Source: TMED23 sp964639965
GTDB lineage: Bacteria > Pseudomonadota > Alphaproteobacteria > Rhodospirillales > UBA2165
Assembly (NCBI GenBank): GCA_964639965.1
Contig: CAZXGI010000007.1
Coordinates: forward strand, 1 to 64,000
Reading direction: 5' to 3'
DNA length: 64,000 bases
Positions within the stretch are counted from its first letter, which is position 1; each line of letters begins with the position of its first letter. This document shows, in pieces, positions 33,780 to 42,735 of this stretch. Both the position numbers and the translations under genes were made by a program. The notes beneath the pieces are model-generated. The model did no database searches and had not been told where the DNA came from. It saw only the letters and a list, made by a program, of their open reading frames with translations.

Positions 33780-34910
33780 TTACTTATAGAATTCCTCTGG
33801 ATCGATTGGCAAATCGATTTCAGCCCCTCGTTTTGCAGAGAGATCCATAGCCATTGTGCACATTAAGTTTGCATGACCTTCGGCAGCCGTTGCATGCGGG
33901 GTTGGTGTACCCATCATTATTCTTGTAAACCAACCAATAGTTTCTTCACGCATCGGCCCATAAAGTTGTCCATTCCAAAGGTCGCCGGGGGGATAGGAGG
34001 TCATGAAATCAACATGACGTTCAGGTGCTTCATAGCCACCAGAAATATATCCTCCGGGAAGCTTTTCGTTCGTAGCAAGGACCAAATCTCTATGTGTATC
34101 TTCTATGTCAATAACACCTTCTTTACCAACTATTCCAATTTCTAACCCATAAACTGTACCCGGCCAAACCTCCGGTAAGGCCCAACAAATGTTCATGGAA
34201 AATAGTGTGCCATCATCCATTGTAAAAATACCAAAGGTTGAGTCTTTTGTGCCCCATTCATTAAGAACTTTTTCAACGGATCTGGCATAAACAGAGACTG
34301 GTTTTTTGCCTTCCATAAGCCACATTGACATATCTAAAGAATGGGTGCCGGAAACTACCATGGGTGTTAAGTTATGTCGGGCATTAGTTTTAGCTATAGT
34401 AGCAATTGGGACCATTCGGTTCATGAATGCGCGCGTGGTAACCGAGTGCACGTCGCCAATTTGGCCGTTTATTAGACGCTCTTTTACAGTTAGGAACCTG
34501 CGGCGAAAACGTTGAGTGTAACCGACGCAAGCGTCTAAATTTGCGCTTTCAATTGCTTTTAATATTTGGACTGATTCGCGGGCCTCGGTTGCCAAAGGTT
34601 TTTCTATAAAAAGTTTATGTCCTTCTTCTACTGCTAATAATGTTGGATCAGTATGTTTATTTTCATCTGTTATTATCATAACAGCATTTACTTCAGGCCG
34701 TTTGATCAACTCATTAAAATCATTTGTATAAAAGTCTGCTTTAGTATCTGCTACCAGTTGTTTGCCAAGTTCATCATTGACATCGCAAAGCCCCAACCAT
34801 TTTACTCCCGGATACTCCCGAGCATATTTGGCACGAATACGACCGATGGTGCCGCATCCAATTATGGCTAAGCCAATTTCATCAACCGTCTCCATACTGG
34901 CATCAGGCAT
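33780..34910 (-). CDS. Gfo/Idh/MocA family oxidoreductase
   Basis: About 376 residues. Rossmann motif LAIIGCGTIGRIRAKYA, EGHKLFIEKPLATEA, CVGYTQRFRRRF and SGTHSLDMSMWLMEG (family His/Asp). An AGAGGTG-like ribosome site precedes the ATG at 34910; a GTG at 34925 is an alternative start. It is upstream of the gap-broken beta-hydroxyacid dehydrogenase gene on the same strand. Likely oxidises an inositol-, sugar- or polyol-like compound; the exact substrate is not visible. Confidence 0.88.
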   Translation of the reverse strand: MPDASMETVDEIGLAIIGCGTIGRIRAKYAREYPGVKWLGLCDVNDELGKQLVADTKADFYTNDFNELIKRPEVNAVMIITDENKHTDPTLLAVEEGHKLFIEKPLATEARESVQILKAIESANLDACVGYTQRFRRRFLTVKERLINGQIGDVHSVTTRAFMNRMVPIATIAKTNARHNLTPMVVSGTHSLDMSMWLMEGKKPVSVYARSVEKVLNEWGTKDSTFGIFTMDDGTLFSMNICWALPEVWPGTVYGLEIGIVGKEGVIDIEDTHRDLVLATNEKLPGGYISGGYEAPERHVDFMTSYPPGDLWNGQLYGPMREETIGWFTRIMMGTPTPHATAAEGHANLMCTMAMDLSAKRGAEIDLPIDPEEFYK

Positions 34911-34961
34911 TTTCACCTCTATCACTTTCTATCTGGTATGGTTATTTTATTAATGAATTAA

Positions 34962-35393
34962 TTGACAGCTTTTCTAATCTTAAATTTACCTATCGTAAAG
35001 CGCGATGTTAGATTTCTAGCTGCCGGGGTTATTTTTGTTTTATTTGTAGCGTTATGGGTTTCTGACCGGTCCATATAGGATTGGAGAAAACTTCAACACC
35101 TAATTGAGTCTGGGGAAATCAAATTAGACATATTGGGTTGAGCTAATTTTCCGGTTGAGGTTTTTTACACGGAGCTTTATCAGAAGCTTGCAGCTATAGG
35201 AGGAAAACAAGAACGTGCTGTGTGACTTGAGGGTGTTAGAGCAACGATATCAAGTTTCTCACTCGAAAGCACGGGTTCAAGAATTTGGATAAGGTTCCCT
35301 GAAAAAATAATTTCAGGCCTTCACACTTTAGGTTTATTCTTCCAAATAGGTATGACTCGTAATATTGTTCAAGTGGGTCTGGGTAAAGCATAG
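34962..35393 (+). pseudogene. Possible degraded coding relic
   Basis: In one plus frame this otherwise gene-free stretch reads like protein for 143 codons, with three internal stops (TAG at 35076, TGA at 35139, TGA at 35223) before a final TAG at 35391. The N-terminal part is hydrophobic (VRFLAAGVIFVLFVALWVSD), and later parts look soluble (FPVEVFYTELYQKLAAIGGK). No homology can be named. The stop number is lower than chance in such AT-rich DNA, but this could still be coincidence. Confidence 0.28.
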
Positions 35394-35477
35394 GATTTGC
35401 TGGCTTGTGATATTGTAATTTAGAATAATTTTTTTTAAATCTTGTTTTTGTTGATGACCCGTGGTCATTTGTTAACA

Positions 35478-35822
35478 ATGATTAGAATATACGGATTACG
35501 AAATTGTGACACTTGCAGACGGGCGATAAAAGATTTGGAAAGGGCTCGTGTTATTTATGAATTTTGTGATTTTAGGCGTGACGGACTTAACCTTGCTAAG
35601 ATTAACGAATGGCAGAGGTTGTTGGGATATGATTTGTTGCTTAATCGAAAAGGTACGACTTGGCGAAGGTTGAGCGAAGATGATAAAGCTGATTTGACTA
35701 GAGAAAAAGCTGTAAATTTGATGTTTAATAAACCAGCGCTTATAAAACGTCCTGTTTTTGAAATTGGAAAGAGAATAATTATTGGTTACAAGAATGAACA
35801 AAAAAAGACCCTTGGCTTATAG
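35478..35822 (+). CDS. ArsC/Spx-related protein (YffB-like)
   Basis: 115 residues starting MIRIYGLRNCDTCRRAIK with a CxxC pair at C10 and C13. The ArsC-like thioredoxin fold is clear from LLGYDLLLNRKGTTWRRLS and KRPVFEIG. Members of this branch are usually of unknown function (YffB) and differ from the arsenate reductase at 48944, which has a single NPNCSKSR cysteine. I chose the ATG at 35478 over an upstream in-frame start at 35442. It leads a small co-directional cluster with the next two genes. Confidence 0.82.
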   Translation: MIRIYGLRNCDTCRRAIKDLERARVIYEFCDFRRDGLNLAKINEWQRLLGYDLLLNRKGTTWRRLSEDDKADLTREKAVNLMFNKPALIKRPVFEIGKRIIIGYKNEQKKTLGL

Positions 35823-35842
35823 AGTTTGATTTGGAGAATAAT

Positions 35843-36259
35843 ATGAGAACAGACCTAGAAAGAGATGACTTTCTTGTTCTTTTGGAAAGATTGAAAAGTG
35901 AAGAAGATAGTGAAATTCTATCAGCAGTTCGGGATATTAATGCAAAAATGACGGTTGCTGGTGTTTCTTGGGATGATCTTCTGATATCCCAAGATGGCGA
36001 AAGAGAGGGTGGTATCGCTGATGCTCACGTTGAAAAGTCAGAAAGTGACGAAGCAGAATATATTGATGATAATTTTGAACCCTTGAGTGATGAAGAGCGC
36101 CGAGAAGCAGAAACTCTAATTAATTCTATTCGAAATATGAAGGTATCTGATTCTACTATACAGGAACTTGATGAATATAAGAACGATATAAGTGATGGTG
36201 AATTTGAGAAAATGGATCTTCGTTATCTCCGTGCGTTAAAAGCAAGGTTGTCTGTCTGA
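35843..36259 (+). CDS. Acidic hypothetical protein
   Basis: 138 residues, strongly acidic, with no signal peptide, membrane segment or known motif. It contains predicted helices around FLVLLERLKSEEDSEILSAV and SDEERREAETLINSIRNM. It begins at an ATG with TTGGAGAATA upstream, ten bases or so after the previous stop, and the next gene follows after four bases, so it is in a transcript with the ArsC-like and DUF952 proteins. I do not recognise the family. Confidence 0.72.
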   Translation: MRTDLERDDFLVLLERLKSEEDSEILSAVRDINAKMTVAGVSWDDLLISQDGEREGGIADAHVEKSESDEAEYIDDNFEPLSDEERREAETLINSIRNMKVSDSTIQELDEYKNDISDGEFEKMDLRYLRALKARLSV

Positions 36260-36263
36260 TTTT

Positions 36264-36620
36264 ATGGCTACTAGGTTAATTTATCACATTTGCCAAATAG
36301 AAGATTGGGATTCTGCCAAGACTTCTGGATTTTATAGAGGATCGTCGCAAGATCAGAAAGATGGGTTTATTCATTTCTCTACTGGGCTGCAGGTCGTAGG
36401 GAGTGCAGCAAAGCATCGAGCAGGTCAAGATAACCTAATTTTGCTAGAGGTCGATTCACAAAAACTAGGTTCTGCCTTAAAGTGGGAGTTGTCACGTAAC
36501 GAGGAGGAATTCCCCCATCTTTATGATAATTTACCTGTTTCAGCGGTTAATCGCAGCTTTATGCTTAAGTTGAACAACAAGGGGGCACACTTATTTCCAG
36601 AAGATTGGGAGCTCGGTTAA
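36264..36620 (+). CDS. DUF952 family protein
   Basis: 118 residues recognised as DUF952 by RLIYHICQIEDWDSAK, DGFIHFSTGLQV and the FPHLYDNLPVSAV block. DUF952 proteins are common in alphaproteobacteria and of unknown function; a fold related to ADP-ribosyl-type or glutathione-transferase-like proteins has been suggested but I would not rely on it. Very close to the preceding hypothetical gene, hence co-transcribed. Confidence 0.85.
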   Translation: MATRLIYHICQIEDWDSAKTSGFYRGSSQDQKDGFIHFSTGLQVVGSAAKHRAGQDNLILLEVDSQKLGSALKWELSRNEEEFPHLYDNLPVSAVNRSFMLKLNNKGAHLFPEDWELG

Positions 36621-36713
36621 GAGTTAATTTGGCTCATTGGTTATATAGCAGATTCGTCTGGCCACAATTTGAAAATAGATCTTAACAGTATAAGCGGGAG
36701 GCTAATTTAGCGG

Positions 36714-37328
36714 ATGCCGGATTTTACCTTAGAATCTATAATTTCCAGAAAAGGTTACAGTCGTATTGCTGGGGTTGACGAAGTGGGTCGGGGATCTTGG
36801 GCTGGACCAGTAGTAGCTGCTGCAGTTGTAATTTGTAAAAAGAGATGGCCATGTTTTATAAAAATTGGTCTTAATGACTCTAAGAAGCTCTCACCAAAGC
36901 GTCGAGAAGAGCTGTTCAATATTATACAAAATAATGCGGATATTGGTATTGGATTAGCTAGCGTTAAAGAGATTGATAGAATCAATATTTTACAGGCTAC
37001 ATTTCTGGCCATGGATAGGGCTTTAGGGAACCTCTCTATAGCTCCAAATTATTGTTTAATTGATGGCGATAAAGTCCCGCTGATTGAGTGTGAGGCTGAA
37101 GCAATCCTGAAAGGGGATGAGCGTTCTAATTCGATTGCAGCTGCTTCGATCATAGCCAAAGTTACTCGTGATAAATTAATGATTAAGCTTGGGCGTAAAT
37201 TCCCAGGTTACTCATGGGAATATAATATGGGGTATGGCACAAAGAAGCACAAAGAGGGTTTAGAAAAATTTGGGGTCACCAAGTACCACCGGAAAAGTTA
37301 TAAGCCAATAATCAATATATTGGGTTAA
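36714..37328 (+). CDS. rnhB: Ribonuclease HII
   Basis: 204 residues. Removes ribonucleotides and RNA from RNA-DNA hybrids. The catalytic start is GVDEVGRGSWAGP with Asp22 and Glu23; further acidic residues are in CLIDGD and near KGDERSNSIAAASIIAKVTRD; the C-terminal YGTKKHKEGL motif is typical. The rnhB - ccrM order is a strong alphaproteobacterial signature. Confidence 0.96.
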   Translation: MPDFTLESIISRKGYSRIAGVDEVGRGSWAGPVVAAAVVICKKRWPCFIKIGLNDSKKLSPKRREELFNIIQNNADIGIGLASVKEIDRINILQATFLAMDRALGNLSIAPNYCLIDGDKVPLIECEAEAILKGDERSNSIAAASIIAKVTRDKLMIKLGRKFPGYSWEYNMGYGTKKHKEGLEKFGVTKYHRKSYKPIINILG

Positions 37329-37378
37329 AATAAGTCCTAACTCCTATATTTAGGGATATTAATGTTCGCTAAGTTGTT

Positions 37379-37417
37379 GAATCCAAATAATTCTTGACGA
37401 GGATTCCCAAAAGAATC
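37379..37417 (+). promoter_or_regulatory. Cluster of three GANTC sites upstream of ccrM
   Basis: GAATC at 37379, GATTC at 37402 and GAATC at 37413 lie within 39 bases, ending 15 bases before the ccrM ATG. GANTC is the target of CcrM itself. A TTGACG box at 37394 may be the -35 element. In Caulobacter, ccrM transcription is known to be sensitive to methylation of GANTC sites in its promoter region. Confidence 0.6.
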
Positions 37418-37431
37418 AGTATGCCGGAATT

Positions 37432-38520
37432 ATGGCAGGTCACAAAATACTAAATTTAAATCAAATTCTCGAAGGCGATAGCATTGATGAGATGAAAACA
37501 CTCCCAAGCGCCTCTGTTGACCTTATTTTTGCAGACCCACCGTATAATTTGCAATTAGCGGGGGATTTGCTTCGTCCAAATAATTCTATAGTTGATGCTG
37601 TTGATAATGATTGGGATCAATTTGAGAGCTTTGCTGTATATGATAAGTTTACGAGATCTTGGCTAACCGAAGCTAGAAGAGTTTTAAAAGAAACCGGTTC
37701 ATTATGGGTTATTGGTAGTTACCACAATATATTTCGCGTTGGCACGGCGCTTCAAGATATGGGTTTTTGGATATTAAACGATGTGATTTGGCGGAAAACA
37801 AATCCTATGCCTAACTTTAGGGGAAAACGGTTTACAAACGCCCATGAAACATTGATCTGGTGTTCCAAGGGCAAAGGAGCAAAATATAAATTTAATTATG
37901 ATGCAATGAAGTCTTTAAATGATGACCTGCAAATGCGATCAGATTGGCTATTATCTATTTGTAATGGCAATGAGCGTATAAAAAATAAGAAAGATGGGAA
38001 AAAAGCACATCCTACACAAAAACCAGAGTCACTTTTGCACCGTATTATATTAGCATCTACAGATCCAGGAGACGTGGTGCTTGATCCATTCTTTGGTTCA
38101 GGAACAACAGGTGCTGTAGCAAAAAAACTTGCTAGAAACTTTATTGCGATTGAGCGAGATAGGAAATATGTTGCCGTTGCTAAAGAACGTTTATCAAGGA
38201 TCCCAGTTCCCTCAGATATTAGTCTCGTTACGACACCTGTAAAGAAGAAAGAACCACGTATTCCATTTGGTTGGTTGGTTGAAAGAGGTCTGTTAGAGCC
38301 AGGGACGGTTCTAAGTGATACTCGTCAACGTCACACTGCTAAAGTACGGGCTGATGGGTCGATTATTAGTTCTGAATTTAGGGGTTCAATCCATCGTGTG
38401 GGAGCTCTAGTTCAAGATGCGCCTGCATGTAATGGTTGGACTTTTTGGCATTTAGATATCAAGGGCCAAATGACACCTATTGATGCTCTTCGCCAGAAAT
38501 TAAGGGCGGAGTTACATTAG
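37432..38520 (+). CDS. ccrM: Cell-cycle regulated DNA adenine methyltransferase CcrM
   Basis: 362 residues, beta-group N6-adenine methyltransferase. Catalytic DPPYNL is at residues 35-40; the AdoMet-binding DPFFGSGTTG is near residue 221, and the C-terminal region after GWLVERGLLEPGT is the DNA-recognition domain typical of CcrM and distinguishes it from ordinary modification enzymes. It methylates the A of GANTC after replication and is an essential or near-essential cell-cycle regulator in many alphaproteobacteria. Preceded by rnhB and three GANTC sites. No restriction partner nearby. Confidence 0.95.
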   Translation: MAGHKILNLNQILEGDSIDEMKTLPSASVDLIFADPPYNLQLAGDLLRPNNSIVDAVDNDWDQFESFAVYDKFTRSWLTEARRVLKETGSLWVIGSYHNIFRVGTALQDMGFWILNDVIWRKTNPMPNFRGKRFTNAHETLIWCSKGKGAKYKFNYDAMKSLNDDLQMRSDWLLSICNGNERIKNKKDGKKAHPTQKPESLLHRIILASTDPGDVVLDPFFGSGTTGAVAKKLARNFIAIERDRKYVAVAKERLSRIPVPSDISLVTTPVKKKEPRIPFGWLVERGLLEPGTVLSDTRQRHTAKVRADGSIISSEFRGSIHRVGALVQDAPACNGWTFWHLDIKGQMTPIDALRQKLRAELH

Positions 38521-38533
38521 TTAGCTAGCTTTT

Positions 38534-39415
38534 TTAGCGTGTGGGAATGGGTACCCCTCCCTCGTAGTCATAAAATCCTTTTCCTACTTTGCGGCCAAGC
38601 CAACCAGCTTCAACATATTTCACTAAAAGGGGGCACGGGCGATATTTCGTATCTGCTAATCCCTCATGAAGTACCTGCATTACACTGAGGCAGGTGTCCA
38701 GACCAATAAAGTCGGCCAGCTCCAATGGCCCCATCGGATGATGAGCGCCAAGTTTTAAGGCAGTGTCAATTGCTGCGACGGTACCGACGCCTTCGTAAAG
38801 TGTGTAAACAGCTTCATTAATCATAGGCAGAAGAATTCTGTTAACTATAAACGCAGGGAAATCTTCAGAGCTAACAGCTGTCTTTCCTAATTTGTTGGCA
38901 AAGTCTCGGATCGTCTCGAAAACCTCTGAATCGGTTGCAATTCCCCTGATCAATTCTATTAATTCCATCAATGGGGCTGGGTTCATAAAGTGGATGCCTA
39001 TAAAACGATCTGGGCGGTCAGTTTGGGCCGCAAGCCGTGTAATTGAAATTGAGGATGTATTGGTGGACAAAATTGTATTTTCTTTTAAAATTGGACAGAC
39101 TTGCGAATAAATAGTCTTTTTAATTTCTTCATTTTCGGTGGCAGCTTCGATAACCAGATCACATTTGCTTAAGCTATTATATCTGGTGTTTGTGGAAATC
39201 TTTGTCAAAGTCGATTTTTTTTCCTTCTCAGTGATTTTACCACGAGAGACCAGTCGGCCTAGGTTTTGATCAATTATTGCTTTAGCTTTTTCCAGTATGT
39301 CTTTATCTATATCGATAAGAATTACATTATTTCCTGAAGCGGCGCATACGTGTGCTATTCCAAGACCCATCTGGCCAGCACCTATGACACCGATATTATT
39401 TATTTCAAATTTCAT
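38534..39415 (-). CDS. 3-hydroxybutyryl-CoA dehydrogenase
   Basis: 293 residues. NAD motif IGVIGAGQMGLGIAHV; catalytic His in IGIHFMNPAPLMELIE and the ASxx-like ILSTNTSSI; C-terminal dimerisation domain with PAFIVNRILLPMINEAV and GHHPMGPLELADFIGLD-like GAHHPMGPLELADFIG. It would oxidise 3-hydroxyacyl-CoA in fatty-acid or aromatic catabolism, or reduce acetoacetyl-CoA in polyhydroxybutyrate-related metabolism. It lies 35 bases from etfA, so they are co-transcribed in the order etfB - etfA - hbd. Confidence 0.93.
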   Translation of the reverse strand: MKFEINNIGVIGAGQMGLGIAHVCAASGNNVILIDIDKDILEKAKAIIDQNLGRLVSRGKITEKEKKSTLTKISTNTRYNSLSKCDLVIEAATENEEIKKTIYSQVCPILKENTILSTNTSSISITRLAAQTDRPDRFIGIHFMNPAPLMELIELIRGIATDSEVFETIRDFANKLGKTAVSSEDFPAFIVNRILLPMINEAVYTLYEGVGTVAAIDTALKLGAHHPMGPLELADFIGLDTCLSVMQVLHEGLADTKYRPCPLLVKYVEAGWLGRKVGKGFYDYEGGVPIPTR

Positions 39416-39450
39416 CTTTTAGTCCGTTCTTTGTTTGCAACGGGTTGATC

Positions 39451-40383
39451 TTATTTTTTTAATTCAGCTTCTAATTCTGGGACGGCTTCAAATAAATCCG
39501 CAACTAGTCCATAATCTGCGACTTGGAAAATTGGAGCTTCTTCGTCTTTGTTAATTGCAACAATAAATTTACTATCTTTCATCCCAGCCAAATGCTGTAT
39601 AGCGCCAGATATACCTACCGCTATATAAAGCTCAGGTGCAACAATTTTACCAGTTTGACCAACTTGGTAGTCGTTGGGAACAAAGCCAGAGTCAACCGCT
39701 GCCCGAGACGCACCAACTGCAGCACCTAGTATATCAGCTATTCTTTCTAACATAGCAAAATTTTCGCCATTTTGCATACCTCTTCCACCAGAAATGACAA
39801 TCTGAGCTTGGGTCAATTCTGGTCTGTCAGATTTACTTAATTGAGTACTAATAAATTCTGATTGATTAGGATTCTCAGCTGCATCAATCAGACTAACTTC
39901 AGCTTTCGTTCCATTTTCTTGAACTGCATCGAAAGCTGTAGCCCTAACCGTTAGTAGTTTAATTTGATCGTTTGATTGTACAGTAGCTATAGCATTTCCA
40001 GCATAGATTGGGCGCTCAAATGTTTTCTCATCGTGAATAGCGGTAATTTCTGAAATTTGTTGCACGTCTAATTTAGCGGCTACCCTAGGCAAAAGGTTTT
40101 TTCCAAATGTCGAAGCTGGAGCCAAAATATGGGTATAATCATTAGCCAAATTCAAAATTAATGGTGTATAGACTTCAGCTAAAGCATTAGCATATTGTGG
40201 ATCATCTACCAATAGCACCTTTGATACATTAGATAAACTGGCCGCTTTGTCAGCAACACCCGTACATTTACTACCAGCCACTAAAATCGTCACGGGTCCG
40301 AGTTTTGAGGCTGCAGTTATTGTATTCAAACTTGAACCTTTGAGGTTCATGTTATCGTGTTCTGCTATAACTAAAATCGTCAT
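39451..40383 (-). CDS. etfA: Electron transfer flavoprotein alpha subunit
   Basis: 310 residues. The C-terminal FAD domain has SGGRGMQNGENFAMLERIAD, GASRAAVDSGFVPNDYQVGQTGK, AVGISGAIQHLAGM and AIKND-like AINKDEEAPIFQVADYG. With the beta subunit it accepts electrons from acyl-CoA dehydrogenases (there are such genes at 51862) and passes them to the membrane ETF-quinone oxidoreductase. 12 bases from etfB. Confidence 0.96.
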   Translation of the reverse strand: MTILVIAEHDNMNLKGSSLNTITAASKLGPVTILVAGSKCTGVADKAASLSNVSKVLLVDDPQYANALAEVYTPLILNLANDYTHILAPASTFGKNLLPRVAAKLDVQQISEITAIHDEKTFERPIYAGNAIATVQSNDQIKLLTVRATAFDAVQENGTKAEVSLIDAAENPNQSEFISTQLSKSDRPELTQAQIVISGGRGMQNGENFAMLERIADILGAAVGASRAAVDSGFVPNDYQVGQTGKIVAPELYIAVGISGAIQHLAGMKDSKFIVAINKDEEAPIFQVADYGLVADLFEAVPELEAELKK

Positions 40384-40395
40384 TCTGGGTGCTTT

Positions 40396-41145
40396 CTATA
40401 TAACTTTGGCTTCATTTCTCAGTTTTCTAACCAATTGGCTAACATCATCAACAAAAACCCCTCTCTCGCGGGATGAAGGTTCTTCTACTTTCAAAGTGGT
40501 TAAACGAGAAGAAATATCGACGTTAAGATTAGCAGGGGTTGTTTCATCAATTATTTTCTTTTTGGCTTTCATGATATTTGGTAAAGATGCGTAACGGGGA
40601 GTGTTTAAGCGCAAATCCGTGGTTACGATTGCTGGTAATTTAAGGTTGATTGTTTCGAGCCCACCATCTATTTCGCGAGTGATGTGCGCAAGATCTCCAT
40701 TAATTGACAATTCAGAAGCAAATGTTCCTTGGGGTCTGTTTAATAAAGCAGCAAGCATTTGGCCAGTTTGGTTGCTATCGTCATCAATGGCCTGTTTACC
40801 GAGAATTATTAGATCAGGGTTTTCCTTTTCAGAGATAGCCTTTAAAATTTTTGCCACTGCAAGCGGTTCGATTTCTTCGTCAATAATGACGTGGATGCCT
40901 CGATCTGCACCCATGGCTAATGAGGTGCGGATAGTTTCTTGTGCTTCTTTAGGTCCAATAGAAATTGAAACTAATTCTTCAGCACTTCCATTTTCACGCA
41001 AGCGCACGCCTTCCTCAACAGCAATTTCATCAAACGGGTTCATGGACATTTTAACGTTTGCTGTTTCAACACCAGTGTGATCCGTTTTAACCCGAATTTT
41101 AACATTATAATCAATCACGCGTTTGACCGCGACAAGAATTTTCAT
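40396..41145 (-). CDS. etfB: Electron transfer flavoprotein beta subunit
   Basis: 249 residues. MKILVAVKRVIDYNVKIRV start, NPFDEIAVEEGVRL, and LGKQAIDDDSNQTGQMLA (AMP-binding region) are typical. It starts the etfB - etfA - hbd transcript. The region upstream (41146-41410) has no gene and presumably holds the promoter. Confidence 0.96.
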   Translation of the reverse strand: MKILVAVKRVIDYNVKIRVKTDHTGVETANVKMSMNPFDEIAVEEGVRLRENGSAEELVSISIGPKEAQETIRTSLAMGADRGIHVIIDEEIEPLAVAKILKAISEKENPDLIILGKQAIDDDSNQTGQMLAALLNRPQGTFASELSINGDLAHITREIDGGLETINLKLPAIVTTDLRLNTPRYASLPNIMKAKKKIIDETTPANLNVDISSRLTTLKVEEPSSRERGVFVDDVSQLVRKLRNEAKVI

Positions 41146-41410
41146 CTGGTTTCCTCTAAATTATTATATTATTTAGTACATATATCTAAAATTTTTCAAT
41201 AGGTCTATCGAAATTATTATCGTCGCCTCTTGACGTTGTCCATTAATGTGCCAAATTAGTATAGGTTATTGCGTTTGAAAGGGTGCCTTATAGGGCCTTT
41301 TAAAGTCGGAACTCGCTTTTGTATAGATTTTTTCTGTTAATTTAAAGACCTCAATAATGCGTTTTATTTGGTTTTAGGGAGTACCCCTTCCAGTGATAGT
41401 TGATTTCATC

Positions 41411-41986
41411 TTATCGATTCTTACCTGGTTCCCACAATATATCTGCAGCGCCGTTATCATTTATCTTTCTGGAGAGAACAAATAGATGATCGGATAATCT
41501 ATTTAAATAAATCGCAGCTAATGGATTTGTTTTGCCTAGACTATTATCTTCCAATATTAACTTTGTAACAAGGCGTTCCGACCGTCTAATAACAGTCCTA
41601 GCAACGTGAAGATGGGCTGCGCTAGATTTGCCGCCAGGTAGAATGAAGGACTCTAATGGATTTAATGAACTGTTCATTTCATCAATTTCACTTTCTAGCC
41701 TAGTGATTTGACTTTGAACGATTCGAAGTTCTTCCTCAGAAGAATCAGTCTGGATGGGGCGAGCTAGATCAGCCCCTAAATCAAACAAGTCATTTTGGAT
41801 GCGTGAAAGCATGACATCTGACGCACTATTGATACCTAGCCGCGCTAATCCAATATGGGCATTCGCTTCGTCAACCGTACCAAAGGTTCTTATTCGCAAG
41901 TCATATTTAACAACTCGGTTACCATCACTCAGTGAGGTTTCACCTTTATCGCCAGTACGTGTATAAATTTTATCTAATCGAACCAC
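41411..41986 (-). CDS. Cob(I)alamin adenosyltransferase, PduO type
   Basis: 191 residues. ATP-binding motif YTRTGDKGETSLSDG, TFGTVDEANAHIG and the later ARTVIRRSERLVTKL and NRLSDHLFVLSRKIN. Attaches the 5'-deoxyadenosyl group to cobalamin. Fits with the adenosylcobalamin-dependent ribonucleotide reductase encoded just 750 bases upstream on the same strand. The enzyme belongs to the trimeric PduO family rather than CobA. Confidence 0.94.
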   Translation of the reverse strand: MVRLDKIYTRTGDKGETSLSDGNRVVKYDLRIRTFGTVDEANAHIGLARLGINSASDVMLSRIQNDLFDLGADLARPIQTDSSEEELRIVQSQITRLESEIDEMNSSLNPLESFILPGGKSSAAHLHVARTVIRRSERLVTKLILEDNSLGKTNPLAAIYLNRLSDHLFVLSRKINDNGAADILWEPGKNR

Positions 41987-42356
41987 TTCATCATCCAGTA
42001 TTAAGAGAAAGGGTTTGGAACAAAAGCTTGGACAATAGCAAAAAATATAATAAAGGCAATCGCTTCAATTGTAAAAATGAGCCAGAATCAATCTTGTGGA
42101 AACACATTAATTTAGGTAAGTATTTTTGTTGATTATTAACTTTTGCCTGTTATACAAGAAAGCCTATAAAAGGCAAAAATATAATAATCTGAGGCGTGAT
42201 TAACGGATCCACTTTTCAAAAATATTGTATTAATATTCTGATTTACTAAACAAATCGGTCTAAGATCTTTTGTAGGAAATAATACTTAGATTGGAAGATG
42301 ACATTGTCGTTGTAGGTATGTATTGTAATTATAGAGATTCAATTCAGGAGGACTAA

Positions 42357-42656
42357 ATGTTCTTTGACGAAATTAAAGAAGTAGAGAAAAATGTTCTTGA
42401 TTTAAAAACTGATCTTGTAGCAATAAGGGAAGGTGTGGAAGGAAGTTTTGACCAATTGGATGACATAGCAGCACACATAATTGCTATAGAAGCCATTTTA
42501 GTTGAGTTGATCAAGAAAACCCCAGTAGATGCAGATGCTGTTAAGGCGTGGATCGTCGCAGCTACAGGGGAAAATACAGGTGATGGTGACGGGGACTCTA
42601 AAACTCGAATAATTGTCGATAGTCTTTTGAAGGGTGAACACCTCCCAAAAAATTAG
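42357..42656 (+). CDS. Hypothetical protein
   Basis: 99 residues, acidic, helical (FFDEIKEVEKNVLDLKTDLVAI), with a Gly/Asp-rich tail (TGDGDGDSKTR). The ribosome site CAGGAGGAC lies just before the ATG and is the strongest in the neighbourhood. No known domain, no membrane segment. It lies between the adenosyltransferase and nrdJ on the opposite strand. Confidence 0.68.
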   Translation: MFFDEIKEVEKNVLDLKTDLVAIREGVEGSFDQLDDIAAHIIAIEAILVELIKKTPVDADAVKAWIVAATGENTGDGDGDSKTRIIVDSLLKGEHLPKN

Positions 42657-42735
42657 AAAGTGCTTTACAACTAAAGTTATGGTGATTAGTCGAGATTATA
42701 TTAGACACATGTGCTTAATTTTGGTTGGAATAATA

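Noticed and set aside
35265..35300. tRNA-like GGTTCAAG sequence
   Set aside because: No acceptor stem, anticodon arm or D arm can be folded around it.
35236..35478. Minus-strand reading frame of 80 codons
   Set aside because: It is antisense to the more protein-like plus frame and has no ribosome site or recognisable motif.
42001..42087. Short hydrophobic peptide on the minus strand (28 residues, FWLIFTIEAIAFIIFF...)
   Set aside because: No start codon within the frame, which is closed by a TGA just upstream; could be a relic, but too little to support.
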